Counted from the first letter of the stretch, positions 27,101 to 38,013 are shown. The stretch: DNA of 64,000 nucleotides from Chamaelirium japonicum (GCA_947650365.1 OX393555.1:9664840-9728839), one strand, 5' to 3'. Made by a program: numbers and translations. The notes: generated by a model from the letters alone, not told the origin.

Positions 27101-27289
27101 TAAAATATTTTTAAAAATTAAGTTTTAAAATGCCCCTTGTTTCTCCCTCCTCATTCTTCTTCATTCTTGAGAGAGTAGAAGCCCTGTGAGAAGCCCTAAT
27201 TGGAGTAGACAGTTGACCAAACCCTAAAACCCTTGGTTTTTCTTCAACTCACACCCCAGGGATCGGTTCCAAATTTTTAGGGCGTGACA
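22065..27289 (+). mobile_element. Probable Ty3/gypsy solo LTR, about 5.2 kb
   Basis: It begins TGTAACGACCGG and ends GGGCGTGACA, both familiar LTR termini of plant chromovirus-type gypsy elements. It is bounded by 5-bp GAGAA duplications (22060-22064 and 27290-27294). Because the surroundings are GA-rich, the duplication alone is weak evidence. GA-rich sequence flanks it on both sides as if once continuous. No gag-pol is present, so it is best read as a solo LTR left by LTR-LTR recombination. The interior has CT tracts (22263-22345, 22706-22751, 24067-24118), a GC-rich region with internal duplication (22.9-23.5 kb) and AT-rich 3' sequence. Alternative: a composite, since a polypurine-like AAGGGGGAATTC at 26979-26990 is followed by TGTCAGCATG. 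Confidence 0.65.
22880..23440. repeat. Internal direct duplication, about 430-bp period, inside the solo LTR
   Basis: The segment at about 22905-22998 (GCCCCATCACCCTGCTACCT, CCCCTCGCCTCGACGGCG) recurs at about 23338-23420 with roughly 90% identity by eye. It is C-rich and non-coding. Confidence 0.7.
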
Positions 27290-27715
27290 GAGAAAGAAAG
27301 AGAAGGAAGGAAAGGAAAGAAGAAAAGAAGAGAGAAGAAAGGATCCTCCAGCATAGGGGTACTCCATCTTCTTCGTTGCAAGCCGACCGGTGGTGGGCTC
27401 GTTGGCTTTATACCTAGTGGTGAGCCATCGAGGGTTCCTTTCTTCGCGAAAGACTTGGTGCCATCTGACAGTCTCTCTCAATCCTTGATGTGCAGATCAT
27501 CATCTTCAACGATTCATCAAGAGGTGATATCAATAATTTCTGATGCCCAGATTTTGGCAGACATGCAGTCAGTCCGGAAATTATTCATGGAGTTACAGAA
27601 CTCGGATCGAGGTGATTTCACTTCGAGGAGATTTGTATTGATGAAGCTGATGTCTAGTAAAACTTTTATAGCGGCAAGGTTGCTCGCATTGTTTGAAACA
27701 GATGCCACGAGGTAG
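27290..27715 (+). other. LTR-like region, continuation after the solo LTR (part 2)
   Basis: A GA-rich leader (27290-27340) is followed by non-repetitive sequence. A plus-strand open frame of 143 codons crosses it (27284-27715) but shows no domain I recognise. Its first part is a purine-rich artefact. Confidence 0.3.
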
Positions 27716-28738
27716 GCGGCGACCCGTGCATCACGAAGGCGCCACACTTGAAGGGCGACGAGGAAGGCCAGACTCGGTACAGGGGTAGTCCCGTCGAGTT
27801 GCCCAATGAGACAATGTCCAAAGCGTGGTCTGAACGGTAACCGCCCATGCCTCCCAGTTGCCAGAGGAGGCGAAAGGGAAGTTCGTCGAACTCGGCAATA
27901 AATCGCGAGTGTACCCGAATGGAATGCTCTCGGAAGGGAGTGTCACGGGCGAAGGGGTATCTACGAAGGAGGAATCGACCATGGTGGCTCACAAGCTACG
28001 AAGGAGCTCACGGAGAGGGGCTCTCAGATCGATGTTCGGTGGTGTGAAGAGGAGATCGCAGAGGTAGGGTGCTAATCAAGGCTGTAACGCACTCGCACAC
28101 ACGTGGTTGAGAAATCCTCTCAAAGAGGTCAAGCAAAACTCATTCAACCCCACCAGTCACAAGAAACAAGGGGAGATGATTCGGCGCGGAGGTGGCCAGT
28201 GATATGAGGTGGATCTGAGGGTCGGCCATTGATTGGCCAATGGTTTGTCGGAGAGAAGGCTACATATTCGGTCGAAGGGCTCGTCGGAGAAGAGGTCTTG
28301 TGGTAGATCTAATTTGAGGAGAGGAGTTATGGTCGCCGGAGCAGATCAGGTCACGGGGGATGTGGATCTGGTCACTGGAGAGGCGACATCTGCTCGCCGG
28401 AGATACGGGAGAGGCGCAGAGGTTCAGATCTGGTAGTCGCCGGAGCAGATCAGGTTGCCGGGGACAAGGATCTGGTCGCCGGAGCAGATCAGCTCACCGA
28501 GGACGTGGATTTGTTCGCCGGAGAGGTGGGATCTGCTCGCCGACGATGCGAGAGAGAGGTGTGGAGGCTCAGATTTGGTGGTCGCCGAGTAGGGAGGCCG
28601 TGCGGGAGGATCGGATATGGAAGTTGATCTGACTGGATCCGGTCAGATCTGGCTGAGTCTCGCTGGAGGAGCTCGCATCGGCGTCAATCGCAGATCAAAT
28701 CTTACTTAAGGGGAGATCAAATCGCGAGGGAATCGCTT
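27716..28738 (-). mobile_element. 5' internal region of a minus-strand LTR element, gag-like start possible
   Basis: Downstream (minus strand) of a perfect primer site lies about 600 bp of GC-rich leader with repeats of GGTCGCCGGAGCAGATCAG and variants (28320-28520). A short minus-strand frame (27731-27982) follows, with a NWEAWAVTVQ stretch faintly like the start of copia gag proteins. The rest of the element and its 3' LTR are missing. The layout resembles the non-coding element at 9007-11852. Confidence 0.4.
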
Positions 28739-28750
28739 GCTCTGATACCA
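28739..28750 (-). promoter_or_regulatory. Primer binding site, tRNA-iMet type
   Basis: The reverse complement is TGGTATCAGAGC, a perfect match, directly adjoining the LTR at 28751. Confidence 0.92.
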
Positions 28751-28921
28751 TGTCACAAGGATCACCTAGCATGGAGAGAGAGAGAAAGGAAGAGAGACTA
28801 AGTTTTGGGAAGAATAGATAACCATTTCATTGGGATATAGGCCAAATATATAGGTGCCAAACGGGATATCCTGTACACGTATTCTACTGGTATAGGTATT
28901 CTCTGTACATTATCAGTAACA
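28751..28921 (-). repeat. 5' LTR of a truncated minus-strand LTR element
   Basis: It reads TGTCACAAGG to CAGTAACA on the plus strand (TG...CA), 171 bp, and adjoins the primer site. It includes a short GA tract. No partner LTR was found. Confidence 0.75.
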
Positions 28922-29008
28922 AGAGCCATGGAGGACGGTTGGTGGGATGTCCACCTCTATTTTGGAGAAAATTTTTGACACATCCTACTAGCCATACAAC
29001 CATGGGGC

Positions 29009-29584
29009 TAGGGGTGGGACTTGGGCGGGTCTGACCCGAACCTGACCCGCCCAACCCGAACAATGGCCAAACATGGGCAAAGCTGGTTAAAAACTTGGAC
29101 GGGTTTGGACAAAAAAAGATCAACCCGATTTCAATTTGGACGGGATTGGGCACCGATCTCCCCAACCCAAGAAACCCGAGGAAGTGACACACTAAGGTTA
29201 AATGCTTTGATAGTTTGTTTTGTATGGAAACCAAAGACCGCATATTTTATGTTTGAATGCTAAGAATTCGTTTGAAATATGTGAGGATATGGGTTGGACT
29301 TTATGTTTTTATTATGCAAATCAAATAATTTTTTTATTCAATTCAAAAATCTGTTGGTTTTTTTTCCATCTATTTATATGCACAAGTATTTCTAATTGGG
29401 CAACCTGCCCAACCCGCTTATTATTTTGCAAATTGGGCAACCCGAGGAACCCGAGGAACCCAGGAACTAGAATGGGCAAGCATGGGTTGGGCTACCACGG
29501 GTTCCACGGGCAAAACGGGCAAAGATTTATGCAAGTTGGGTTGGGCATGGGCAGACCCTCCAACCCGCCCGAGTCCCACCCCTA
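29009..29584. mobile_element. hAT-type MITE, 576 bp, perfect 8-bp target duplication, upstream of the HSF gene
   Basis: Flanked by CATGGGGC on both sides (29001-29008 and 29585-29592). Ends are TAGGGGTGGGACTTGGGCGG and, reverse-complemented, TAGGGGTGGGACTCGGGCGG: 19 of 20 identical. The interior is rich in CAACCCGCCC/GGGCGGGTT words. No transposase. It belongs to the same family as the interrupted MITE at 47379-54361. It lies about 290 bp upstream of the first heat shock element. Confidence 0.95.
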
Positions 29585-29874
29585 CATGGGGCCCACTATG
29601 ATTCAAGAGAGATGGGTAGCGGCCCCCAGCACATGGGAAGTGGCTCCCAGCACTCAGAGCGTGCTGATAGCCTTTGGGTGCAGTGGGCCCTATAGTTGTA
29701 TGGTACATAGTTGTATGGTACACAGGATGTTCTGGAAATTTTCTCTTAGTTGGAGTTATGGTGAACGGTTGGAGATGCTATAGCCCCACCCTGGGCCACC
29801 CAATCCCCAATACATTGCAGGTTTCGCTGTTCACTCCGTCCTACCCAATGGGATGAGCTCCACATCGCCCTTTG

Positions 29875-29887
29875 TTCGAGAACCTTC
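29875..29887 (+). promoter_or_regulatory. Heat shock element 1, perfect trimer
   Basis: TTC-GA-GAA-CC-TTC matches the nTTCnnGAAnnTTCn consensus at every fixed base. Confidence 0.8.
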
Positions 29888-29910
29888 CACCACTTTTCCC
29901 CACCTGCTGC

Positions 29911-29923
29911 TTCTGGAACTTTC
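29911..29923 (+). promoter_or_regulatory. Heat shock element 2, perfect trimer
   Basis: TTC-TG-GAA-CT-TTC is a second perfect trimer, 36 bp from the first (start to start), suited to cooperative binding of HSF trimers. A weaker GAA/TTC cluster (AAGAACCTTTTCC) follows at about 29940-29953. Confidence 0.82.
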
Positions 29924-29958
29924 CGCCACAGCGGAGGGGAAGAACCTTTTCCCTCCTA

Positions 29959-29966
29959 TTTATCTC
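29959..29966 (+). promoter_or_regulatory. TATA-like box of the HSF gene
   Basis: TATTTATC lies 36 bp downstream of heat shock element 2, predicting transcription start near 29990-30000 and a leader of about 580 nt. No ATG occurs in that leader before 30574. Confidence 0.5.
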
Positions 29967-30174
29967 CCTCTGCTGCTCCTCCCCCCCCCCATAGCTTCTC
30001 CTTCGAACACCTCTCAGCTCTACTCAACCGAATCAGTCACTGCATCACCAAGCTCCGAATCTCCTGCAATCCAATCGCGTTCAAAGGGACTCTCTCCACT
30101 AATCCATTCAATCCAAACCCAATCTCCCCTTTTAGGATTCTGGGTTCCATTTGTTCCCACTGATTCCAAGTTCA

Positions 30175-30425
30175 AACCCATTTCTCTCTCATCACTCTAC
30201 CATCACTCTACTTCTTTGGAGGAGAGCAAACCCATTTCTCTCTCATCACTCCACTTCTTCGGGAGGAAGGAGAGCAAACCCATTTCTCTCTCATCAGTCC
30301 ACTGCTTCGGAGGAAGGAGAGCAAACCCATTTCAATTCGTTCCCACTGATTCCCAGTTCAAACCCTTTTCTCTTTTCTCTCTCATCACTCCACTTCTTCG
30401 GAGGAAGGAGAGCAAACCCATTTCT
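30175..30425 (+). repeat. Tandem repeat in the HSF 5' leader
   Basis: About four degenerate copies of a unit containing GCAAACCCATTTCTCTCTCA, TCACTCCACTTCTTCGG and AGGAAGGAGA. The open frames it creates (including a long plus-strand frame beginning at 29853) are in a different frame from the HSF protein and show no family signature. Confidence 0.8.
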
Positions 30426-30573
30426 ACTTGTTCGCCCAAAATCCATTTTCTTGATTCCCCTGTATTCGATTCATCTTGTTCAGCCAGAACCCATTTCTGT
30501 ATCGATCGATTGCCTCCTAATCCTTGCATAAAGGTCCCAACTTGCAGTGATTTGTTCCCTCTCCTGTTCGTCC

Positions 30574-33500
30574 ATGGACCCACTTCCCACCCGTGTGACG
30601 GAGGAGCACCCAGTGGCAGCGACCTCGCTTCCCAACGAGCCCAACGTCTCCCCAACCCGGCCGATGGAAGGCCTGCACGACATGGGCCCGTCACCGTTCC
30701 TCGCCAAGACCTACGACATGGTTGAAAACCCGAGCACCGACACGGTGGTCTCGTGGAGCCGGACGAACAACAGCTTCGTGGTCTGGGATCCCCACAACTT
30801 CGGGACAGAACTGCTCCCCAGATACTTCAAGCACAACAACTTCTCCAGTTTCGTCCGGCAGCTCAACACCTATGTAAGTATTTGCTGTCCAACATGTTGA
30901 TTTGTGGTCTTCTAGGTTATTTTCTGCCTTTTAATTGGGAGGAGAGATTACTATATCTGTCTATTCTTTGTTGGTTTTCTTTTGTTTCTTGATTTCTTCT
31001 CTGTTACAGTTAGTTTTGCCTTTTTTTATCTGTTTGAATTTGCTTGTTTCGAAAGGAATTATATGTGATGAGCTCATATACTGATTTTCAATCTTAATAT
31101 GTCTGAGTGTATGCTTATTGTTCAGTCTACTAATTAAGGAATTGCCTTCAATCGTTTTGGAATTGGTCGCTGGCGACTGACTCCGGCATACCCTTCATGT
31201 CCGAGAGTTGATTTCCCTTGGTTGAATGACAGTTTATCCCTGTCTTGGCATTGTTTCAAAGACTTTTAGCGACTGTTTTACTGTTTTTGATTTCATGTGG
31301 TGCTATTGAGCTTCATGGTTGATTTGAATTGCTTGTATTCAAAATCTTTAATGCTTCTATTTCTAGTGAAGCTACTATGCCCTAAGGTGGGAGTTCCATT
31401 AGGTATGCACCTTTGTCCTCCCCCGGGCAATATGGGACTAAACCAAAAGGCCACAATTTTCATTCTCAAATAAAACCATGGTTTTTCTAACATTATCTAC
31501 AACTGTATGTCAACCGAAACCCTCGATCGTGGTTGACAAGTAATTCGAACCTTCTAGGAAGCTGTGATCCCTCATCTTCTAACTGATATTTCAAGCCGGT
31601 AGTTCAGAAGTAGGTGTGTGTGTGTGTTTTCTGCATGTATTTTCTTGTTTCGTAGTACAAGCCAATTACGTTCTTTAGAGCCGGAAATGCAGAGAGAGAC
31701 TGTTATGGTCTCGACTCAGGTTTAATACAGTTTACTGAAACATGCCAGAGTTGATTGCATTCATTCTTGATGCGTTGAATCGGCATTCGTTTGTTGCGCT
31801 CCCATGTTATGTTTTGTGGGATTCTGAAGTTTCTGTGGAATTTCTGAGTTTTTCTGATCTTTTCTAAAGTTTCTTGGCGATATTTTGTGGGGTGAATCAT
31901 AGTTTATAATAAGAAAAAGAAATGGTGGAGACGAGTAGTCCCAACTCTCCTTGGAATTGTAATCTGATAGAGGACTTGGAGCAATTTAATGTTTTTTATA
32001 AAGCATACCCCCACTAATTTAATTCTAATTAACTATTTTTTACTATATTTTTGTTTGTACCTTCCCAGAGAGATACCCTGAACAAGCAAAATTTCAGAAG
32101 GTTCGGTTCTAATAGGCCTCACTGACGAACCTCCAGAACCATGTGTAAAACCTTTACTTTCGTGGGCTTAATATTATCTGTTTTTTTTTTAAAGAATATC
32201 AAAGGAGTAAGAAAGAATAATGGTATCCACTATTGCATCTGAAGTGATTCTCGTTATGGATCAGTCTATGAATGTATTAGCTTGCTGGCATACTGATCAG
32301 TCTATCTGTTTGCTCTTCATGAACTTATTGATTGATTTGTTGCACCAAGTAAGGGTTAAACAAAGCCAAGGTACAAAAAATTGAAATATTTTGCGATAAG
32401 TCGTGAAATATTTCATTTTTTCCAAACACCGAAATGGCATATTTCTCGAAAAATCGCAATATTTCGTGATATTTTGCAATACTGTGTTTCTTGGAAGGTC
32501 GAAATGATGATCGAATTTCAAACATTGAACAAAGCTAACATGCATAATGTGTTCTTACTGCCTCTTCATTATTCTCAGTAAGCTCGTTGTAACAAAACCT
32601 CCAGTAGAAATGTTCACCAACTTTATCAGTTTGTGGGTGTGTAAACTTTCAAGCAGAAAAGCATCTTCTCTTGGATTTTCGTTGCCGAATGTGGTGGAGG
32701 GTTGAAAGTCTCGACTTGCTCATATACGGCATTTGTAAAAGTCGAGAGTTTCAAAGTCTTGAGACTAAGGTGCCCTTTTTCTTGGTTTAGGGATTTTGGG
32801 CTGATCTTGTTTAGCCTTATTTGTTGGGGTTTCTTATGGTTGTGATGGTGCTTGTTAGTCATTACATGTAACTATTTTTCTAAAACTTAATAGACAGGTT
32901 GGGGTCAAGGCTAAACCTCTCTCTCAAGATCGGCTGGAATTCTCAAAAATAAAATCTTTCAAGCACAAAATTATTTGAATAGGTCCATAACATTTCTTTT
33001 TATGAGGGTCTTCCTCTTTGCTACAGTTTACTACAACAAGCTGGCTTTTCCAATACTGAGCTTATATATGGAGTGTGCTCTCTGCAGGGATTTAGAAAGG
33101 TGGATCCGGATAGATGGGAGTTCGCAAACGAGGGATTTCTTCGGGGCCAGAAGCATCTCCTGAAGACGATCAAGAGGAGAAAGCCGTCCTCCCATCCTCC
33201 CCAACCGCAATCTCTCGGTCCGTACCTGGAGGTGGGACGGTCCGGATTGGATCAAGAAGTCGACAGGTTGAAGCGGGACAAGAATGTCTTGATCGAAGAG
33301 GTCTTGAAGCTAAGGCAGCAGCAGCAGGGCACCAGAGCTCACCTCCAAGACATGGAAGAGAGGCTTCAAGGGACTGAGCAGAAGCAGCAACAGATGATGG
33401 TGTTCTTAGCGTGTGCCATGCAAAACCCCGACTTCTTACAGCAACTGGTTGAGCAGAAGGAAAGAAGAAAGGAGCTCAAAGAAACCATTACTAAGAAAAG

Positions 33501-33879
33501 ACGGAGACTTATAGATAGAGGGCCCAATCACGATGAAAGGGAAACAAGCCAAATCCAGGATTTCGAGACACAGTTTGGGCTTGAAGGCCAAGAACTGCAA
33601 GACTCCTATGGGTACGAAGTCACGGAATTCGAGAGTTTAGAGCTAGAACTTCAGGAGTTAAGGAGGGGCATGGAGGACAAAGGACATGTGAGAGAAGAAA
33701 GCGGAGATGGGGAAGTGAACGATGATTTTTTGGAGGAATTGTTGAATGAAGTGATTGGAGAGGAGAGGGGTTGGTCGGAACTGGACGGGGGTGAGGAGGA
33801 GGAGGAGGAGGAGGAGGAGGAAGATGCCAATGTCTTGGCCGAGAGATTGGGCTATCTGAGTTCCAGTAGCGCAGAGTAG
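30574..33879 (+). CDS. Class A heat stress transcription factor, two exons (30574-30873, 33088-33879)
   Basis: A DNA-binding factor that trimerises and activates heat-shock promoters in the nucleus. Exon 1 encodes residues 1-100; the 2214-bp GT-AG intron (donor TAT|GTAAGT, acceptor CTGCAG|GGA) falls after LNTY in the DNA-binding domain, the conserved HSF intron position; the product is 363 aa. Domains: winged-helix DNA-binding domain about 39-132 ([37 protein letters not shown]); coiled-coil HR-A/B about 154-221 with the long class A spacing ([10 protein letters not shown] ... [18 protein letters not shown]); nuclear localisation signal KKRRR 236-240; AHA-like activation motif [11 protein letters not shown] 312-322, with Leu where relatives usually have Trp; acidic run 335-346; possible export signal LAERLGYL 350-357. 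It best fits the A2/A6/A7 group; A2 is plausible but not proven. The ATG at 30574 is the first in the predicted leader. Two perfect heat shock elements upstream suggest heat induction or autoregulation. Confidence 0.95.
32360..32500. repeat. ATATTTCG-rich foldback patch in the HSF intron
   Basis: Repeated GAAATATTT, GCGATAAG, GCAATATTTCGTGATATTTT motifs occur in both orientations. It is a possible decayed MITE like the ATCG-rich element at 15.6-17.8 kb. No boundaries can be set. Confidence 0.4.
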
Positions 33880-34890
33880 AGAGCCACATTCCTAAAGCAT
33901 TGTTATCGACAGCCTCCATTCCATTTGATTCAATTTACTCACCATCTATTATTACTAACTATTTTTGTTCTCGTTGGGTTTCGTTTAAGATAAAGATTTA
34001 TAAATCGGCGTCTTGTTTAGTGGCAGGAATGACTAATGAGCGAAGTAGATTTGGAGAAAGAGAGAAGAGAATCAAGCCTCATATCCTTTAATGTTCCTCA
34101 TTGAGTTACTTGCTCATGTTTTTTGTTCAGTCATTTTTATGTCCTCGTAGCTTCTTAAACTGCTCCAATTTTGATGTTTCAGCAGATCAACGGATCATAG
34201 CTACATGCTTCAAGAGCTTCGATCATTATTAGATTCGAAGGTATTTGGTCGCTGCTTCTATTTGATTTAACTCGTCCGAAAGCAAGCATGACTTGTTTCA
34301 CCAACTACAAGTGTCTCTGATGGTGTGGATATAGGTTTGCTTAGGGCACGATGTCTTGGCCGGAGGAGGGCAGCAAAGGCCTGAAAACATTTTTGTCAGT
34401 ATTACTAACTCTTCGCCATTTTGAGTTCGTATCAGTGCTCGAGTCCAGTGACTTGCGGGTTGAGTGTGCTCTCTTTAGATTGTGGCAGTGTACGGCTTTC
34501 AGATTTCTATTTTTTTTTTTGGAAGGGGGGGGCTTTCAATTGACTGTTTATTACTTCTCCATTCTTTTTTGGTTGCCAACAGTTCCATCATTTTCTGAAT
34601 GCGAAGGGTGTAGAGAATTGATGTATTATCAATTAGACTTTTGAATGATTATTGTTTCTAGTGTTCATGTAGTTTTTGGTTACTAAGAATTTTGTCATTC
34701 ACTCAACTTTGATAGTTGTGGAAGTTGAGACTGTTGCTGCAAAGGCAGAACTTACAGAAGAGAACAAGAGAGCTGATGTGATTTATTTTCTGTCTGTTTG
34801 TATTTGTGTTTTTTTCTTTTTTTCATTGTAAGCTCATTTGTGGAGGTTTTGACCCACCATAGTACTTATTGTACCTGCCTGTAACCCATG
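33880..34890. other. HSF 3' flank and intergenic
   Basis: Contains the presumed 3' untranslated region (from 33880). No clear AATAAA signal or further gene is seen. Short open frames are unsupported. Confidence 0.55.
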
Positions 34891-35757
34891 TGTCACACCC
34901 AAGTCTTACCAAGCCCAAAAAATAAAACATCAATTTTTCGAGTCGGCCTACGGATCCATGGGTCTCTCACAAAAAGGCCTACATCAAGCAAGCCCAAATG
35001 TGAGGGATATATCACCCATGATCTCTCTCTTCCCTCACCTCTCTCATTTTTCTCTCTCTATATCTCACTTTTCTCACCCCATTGAGGCATCTTCCTCATG
35101 ATCTACACTACCCCTCTCATGATCTTCACCATCTCTCCTTGCTGCCCTCTTTTTTAAAACACCTATAAATTTCATCCCTAGTGCACCCATGAAGAAAAAT
35201 GAAAAATGGAGGCAAGATTATAGCTAATGCTATGGTTTTCCAATTATCCCCATCATCTAAATCTCTTCTCCAATCCTCTTCATTCTCTTGTCTCTTCTTT
35301 ATGGTGGATATATTCTGTTCTCGTCTTGGTGATGTGACAACACAATTGACCTCCGTCATTTCTGATGGTAAACGTCATCTTCTCCTTCTTTATTGGTGTG
35401 GAGTCTTTACTCTCCCTCTCGGTGACACCTCACTCTCTCCCTCCTATGGTGCTTTCTCCCCTCTTCTTCCAAGTAGCGGATCGGCCTCCTCTTCTTCTCC
35501 CCCTCTGTTTGTTGATCATTTTTTTTACATCCCCTATCGTTATAGCCTTGTAGCAAGTGTCACTAGCCATTTATCTTTTCAAATCTGGACTGCACAGACA
35601 AGACATGAAGAAATCACCATAACTTTTAATTCGTAGTCAGATCTAGCCCAAATTTATATTGCACCTCTTTAACATTCATATCAACCTTCCCACCAAATTT
35701 CATCGACATCCAACCATTGGATCTTCGCTAAACAACCCAAAACCAATCTACTGTGAG
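34891..35757 (+). mobile_element. Gypsy-type LTR fragment
   Basis: It starts TGTCACACCCAAG, a common gypsy LTR start, and runs through pyrimidine-rich sequence and a CACCTATAAATTTC TATA-like box (near 35161). It ends in CATAACTTTTAATTCGTAG (near 35618), a phrase typical of U5 regions of plant chromovirus LTRs. No right end or target duplication is resolved. A plus-strand frame of 145 codons within it (35199-35636) is low-complexity and not called. Confidence 0.45.
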
Positions 35758-36935
35758 TGTTAGTGTTTTATTTGATTTTCAAGTTATTTGTTGGTAGTTT
35801 TTGATTGATCTCTACTTGTGTATGATTATCTTGTTTGGCATACATCAATTCTTTTAAGGGGATTTCATTTATATGAAAAGCATTGTTGGAAAAAGTTTTT
35901 TGTAAATTTCTCCCTAACTGATTTGCTAATTGCCAAAACCTCCCTCACTTTTATGTCTCACTTTTATGTGATTGCAGAAACTCCCTCATGTGCACAGGTG
36001 CAGTACTGCATATACATTTAGCGTAAAGGATGGGCAACTGTTTTGGTTTTGCACTAGGTCCCTCCCGAATAGATGCTTTTACAAGTTCCTTGTTGACTCC
36101 CCCTTCAAATGACAAAAAAGCCCCTAATCCTAAAATCACGTAGAATAACAATTAGGTAAAAAAAATGTAACAAATCCATAGGAACATCGATTTCATTGTA
36201 GCAAAGAGTAACAATTTTTGCTCTTTGCTACAATGATTTTACTGTAGCAAAAATCTGCAAAGTTACTATAGAAAAGAGTGATAAACTACAAATTGTTACT
36301 CTTTGCAACAATACTTTGCATATTTTTACTACAGTGAAATCACTATAACAGTCACTTTAACTACTACAGTGAAATCATTTTTATAGGTACAATAAAATGT
36401 GATTTCAAAAAATTGTTTAAGTTTTTTTTCACCAAATTGTTACTCTTCTATGTGATTTCATTGTAGAGCTACATGTACGGGTAAAATGAAAAATTTTCAA
36501 ATGGAAGGACCTAATGCTAAAGCATCTTTTTTGAATAGGACATACCTGTCTAGTTAGAGTGGTGCTTGTAAGTGCCATGCTAAGAAATATGAAAGGCCAA
36601 TTGGCTAGGAGGAACTCTCTTTAGTTATGCACAATTTAATTTTAAGGGCGAGGCTATATATAGTCCATGAAATACTAAAATTAGACCTAACTATGGAGGT
36701 CGAGTGCATCTACAAAACATTCAATCATTGGAGGCTGACTCCACTGAATGTTCTGTAGAGGCATTTGGCCACCACGACCGAATGCACGGAAGGTGCACTT
36801 GGCTTAGAATGGTTGAATGTTGTGATTTCCATGAGGAGGAAAGAAGGAAGAAGAGGGTATGGAAGAGGAGAAGGAGGAAGAAGGGATGAGGAAGAACTGA
36901 TTGAGGAGAAAGGAGGAGAAATATGAGGTAGGAGG

Positions 36936-37541
36936 TGTTGGAGGATTAGTCCCACCTCGGTAAAGTAGAGAGCGAAAACGATCCTTATATGTATGAAGGC
37001 ACCTCACTAGGTGAGATTTTCTCCATCCCAAAACCTAGGTGTTGAGATGAGGTCCCATCATATATATAAGGATCATTTCTGCCATCTACTTTACCGAGGC
37101 GAAACTAATCCTCCAACACTGCCTCTCACGTGCATGCCAATCTTTTGTGGTCTTTGACATATGGATGATAGGTATGTGGGAACCACACCCAGTAGGTGAG
37201 TGATATAGTTAGGCTCTGATACCGTATGAGATACCCTCACACCCCAAAACCTGGGTCTTAAGGGGAGGTCTACAGACGGTAAATGAAGACAACATTGTTT
37301 AGCCCGCTAGCCGATGTGGAACTAAACTCTTAACACTTCCCCCCTCACATGCATACTGGTTTTGTCCGGTTCTTATCACGTGGGTAGCTTCCAATCGACT
37401 TAACGGGCATAGGTCAAACCTGCTCTGATATCATATTAGATTTCCTCCATCCCAAAACCTAAGTGTTGAGATGAGGTCCATCATACATATAAGGATCGTT
37501 TCCGTCCTCTACTTTACCGAGGTGGGACTAATCTTCCAATA
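36936..37541 (-). mobile_element. Composite TRIM with three LTRs plus an inverted LTR fragment
   Basis: Reading along the plus strand: the first ~75 bp of an LTR in forward orientation (TGTTGGAGGATTAG, 36936-37010); a full copy of the same LTR reverse-complemented, ending at 37118; an internal stretch with an iMet-type primer site (GCTCTGATACC, 37213-37223); a different LTR ending TTAACA (37227-37335), with a C-rich antisense polypurine tract after it; a second primer site (GCTCTGATATCA, 37422-37433); and a further copy of the first LTR (37434-37541). Flanks GGAGG (36931-36935) and GAAGG (37542-37546) match at 4 of 5. Copy B has an uninterrupted empty site near 41140. No coding capacity. It probably arose by recombination or template switching between two TRIM families. 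Confidence 0.75.
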
Positions 37542-37759
37542 GAAGGTGGCGACAATGGGATGGATGGGATCGATAGGTGGCAGAAGCAGCTGCAGGCAAA
37601 AGTCTACACGGGCACAACAGAGGGGGGTGTTCTTTAGATGGGGTAGCCTTTGGGTGAAAGGGTAGTATTCTTTAGATAGGAGCTGCTTAAGATAAATCGT
37701 GAGTTGTATATAGCCTCACCCCCAAGTTAATGCAATCAAGGAGCAAAATTGTGGGGTTG

Positions 37760-37875
37760 CCTTTTTATTCTGAGAAATCCCTCTCAGTGGATGAGGGGGG
37801 CTTGGCATAGAAATCCCTCTCAAGATGAGAGACCCCTCCCAGTAAATTAAAATAAAAAATAATTATTTACAAGGA
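37760..37875 (-). mobile_element. Small SINE-like insertion, minus strand
   Basis: A 116-bp segment flanked by GGGGTTG direct repeats (37753-37759 and 37876-37882). Copy B has the single-copy site GTGGGTTG near 47268. On the minus strand it ends CTGAGAGGGATTTCTCAG followed by an A-rich tail, the same terminus as the insertion at 38014-38051. Confidence 0.6.
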
Positions 37876-38013
37876 GGGGTTGTCAATCAGCAACACCACC
37901 GGATCCTTTTTGAATGCTAACCACCCATCTTGTCGCTGTTAGAACTTTGTTTGGATTCATTGTTTTGACCCAACATGATCACTTACTTACAACCATATTG
38001 ACAATCAAGAAAA

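Noticed and set aside
29853-30725. 290-codon plus-strand frame overlapping HSF exon 1
   Set aside because: It is in another frame, crosses the leader tandem repeat, begins upstream of the predicted transcription start, and shows no family signature; the HSF frame explains the conserved protein.
35199-35636. 145-codon plus-strand frame
   Set aside because: Low-complexity Ser/Leu-rich, lies in a gypsy-type LTR fragment, no recognisable protein family.
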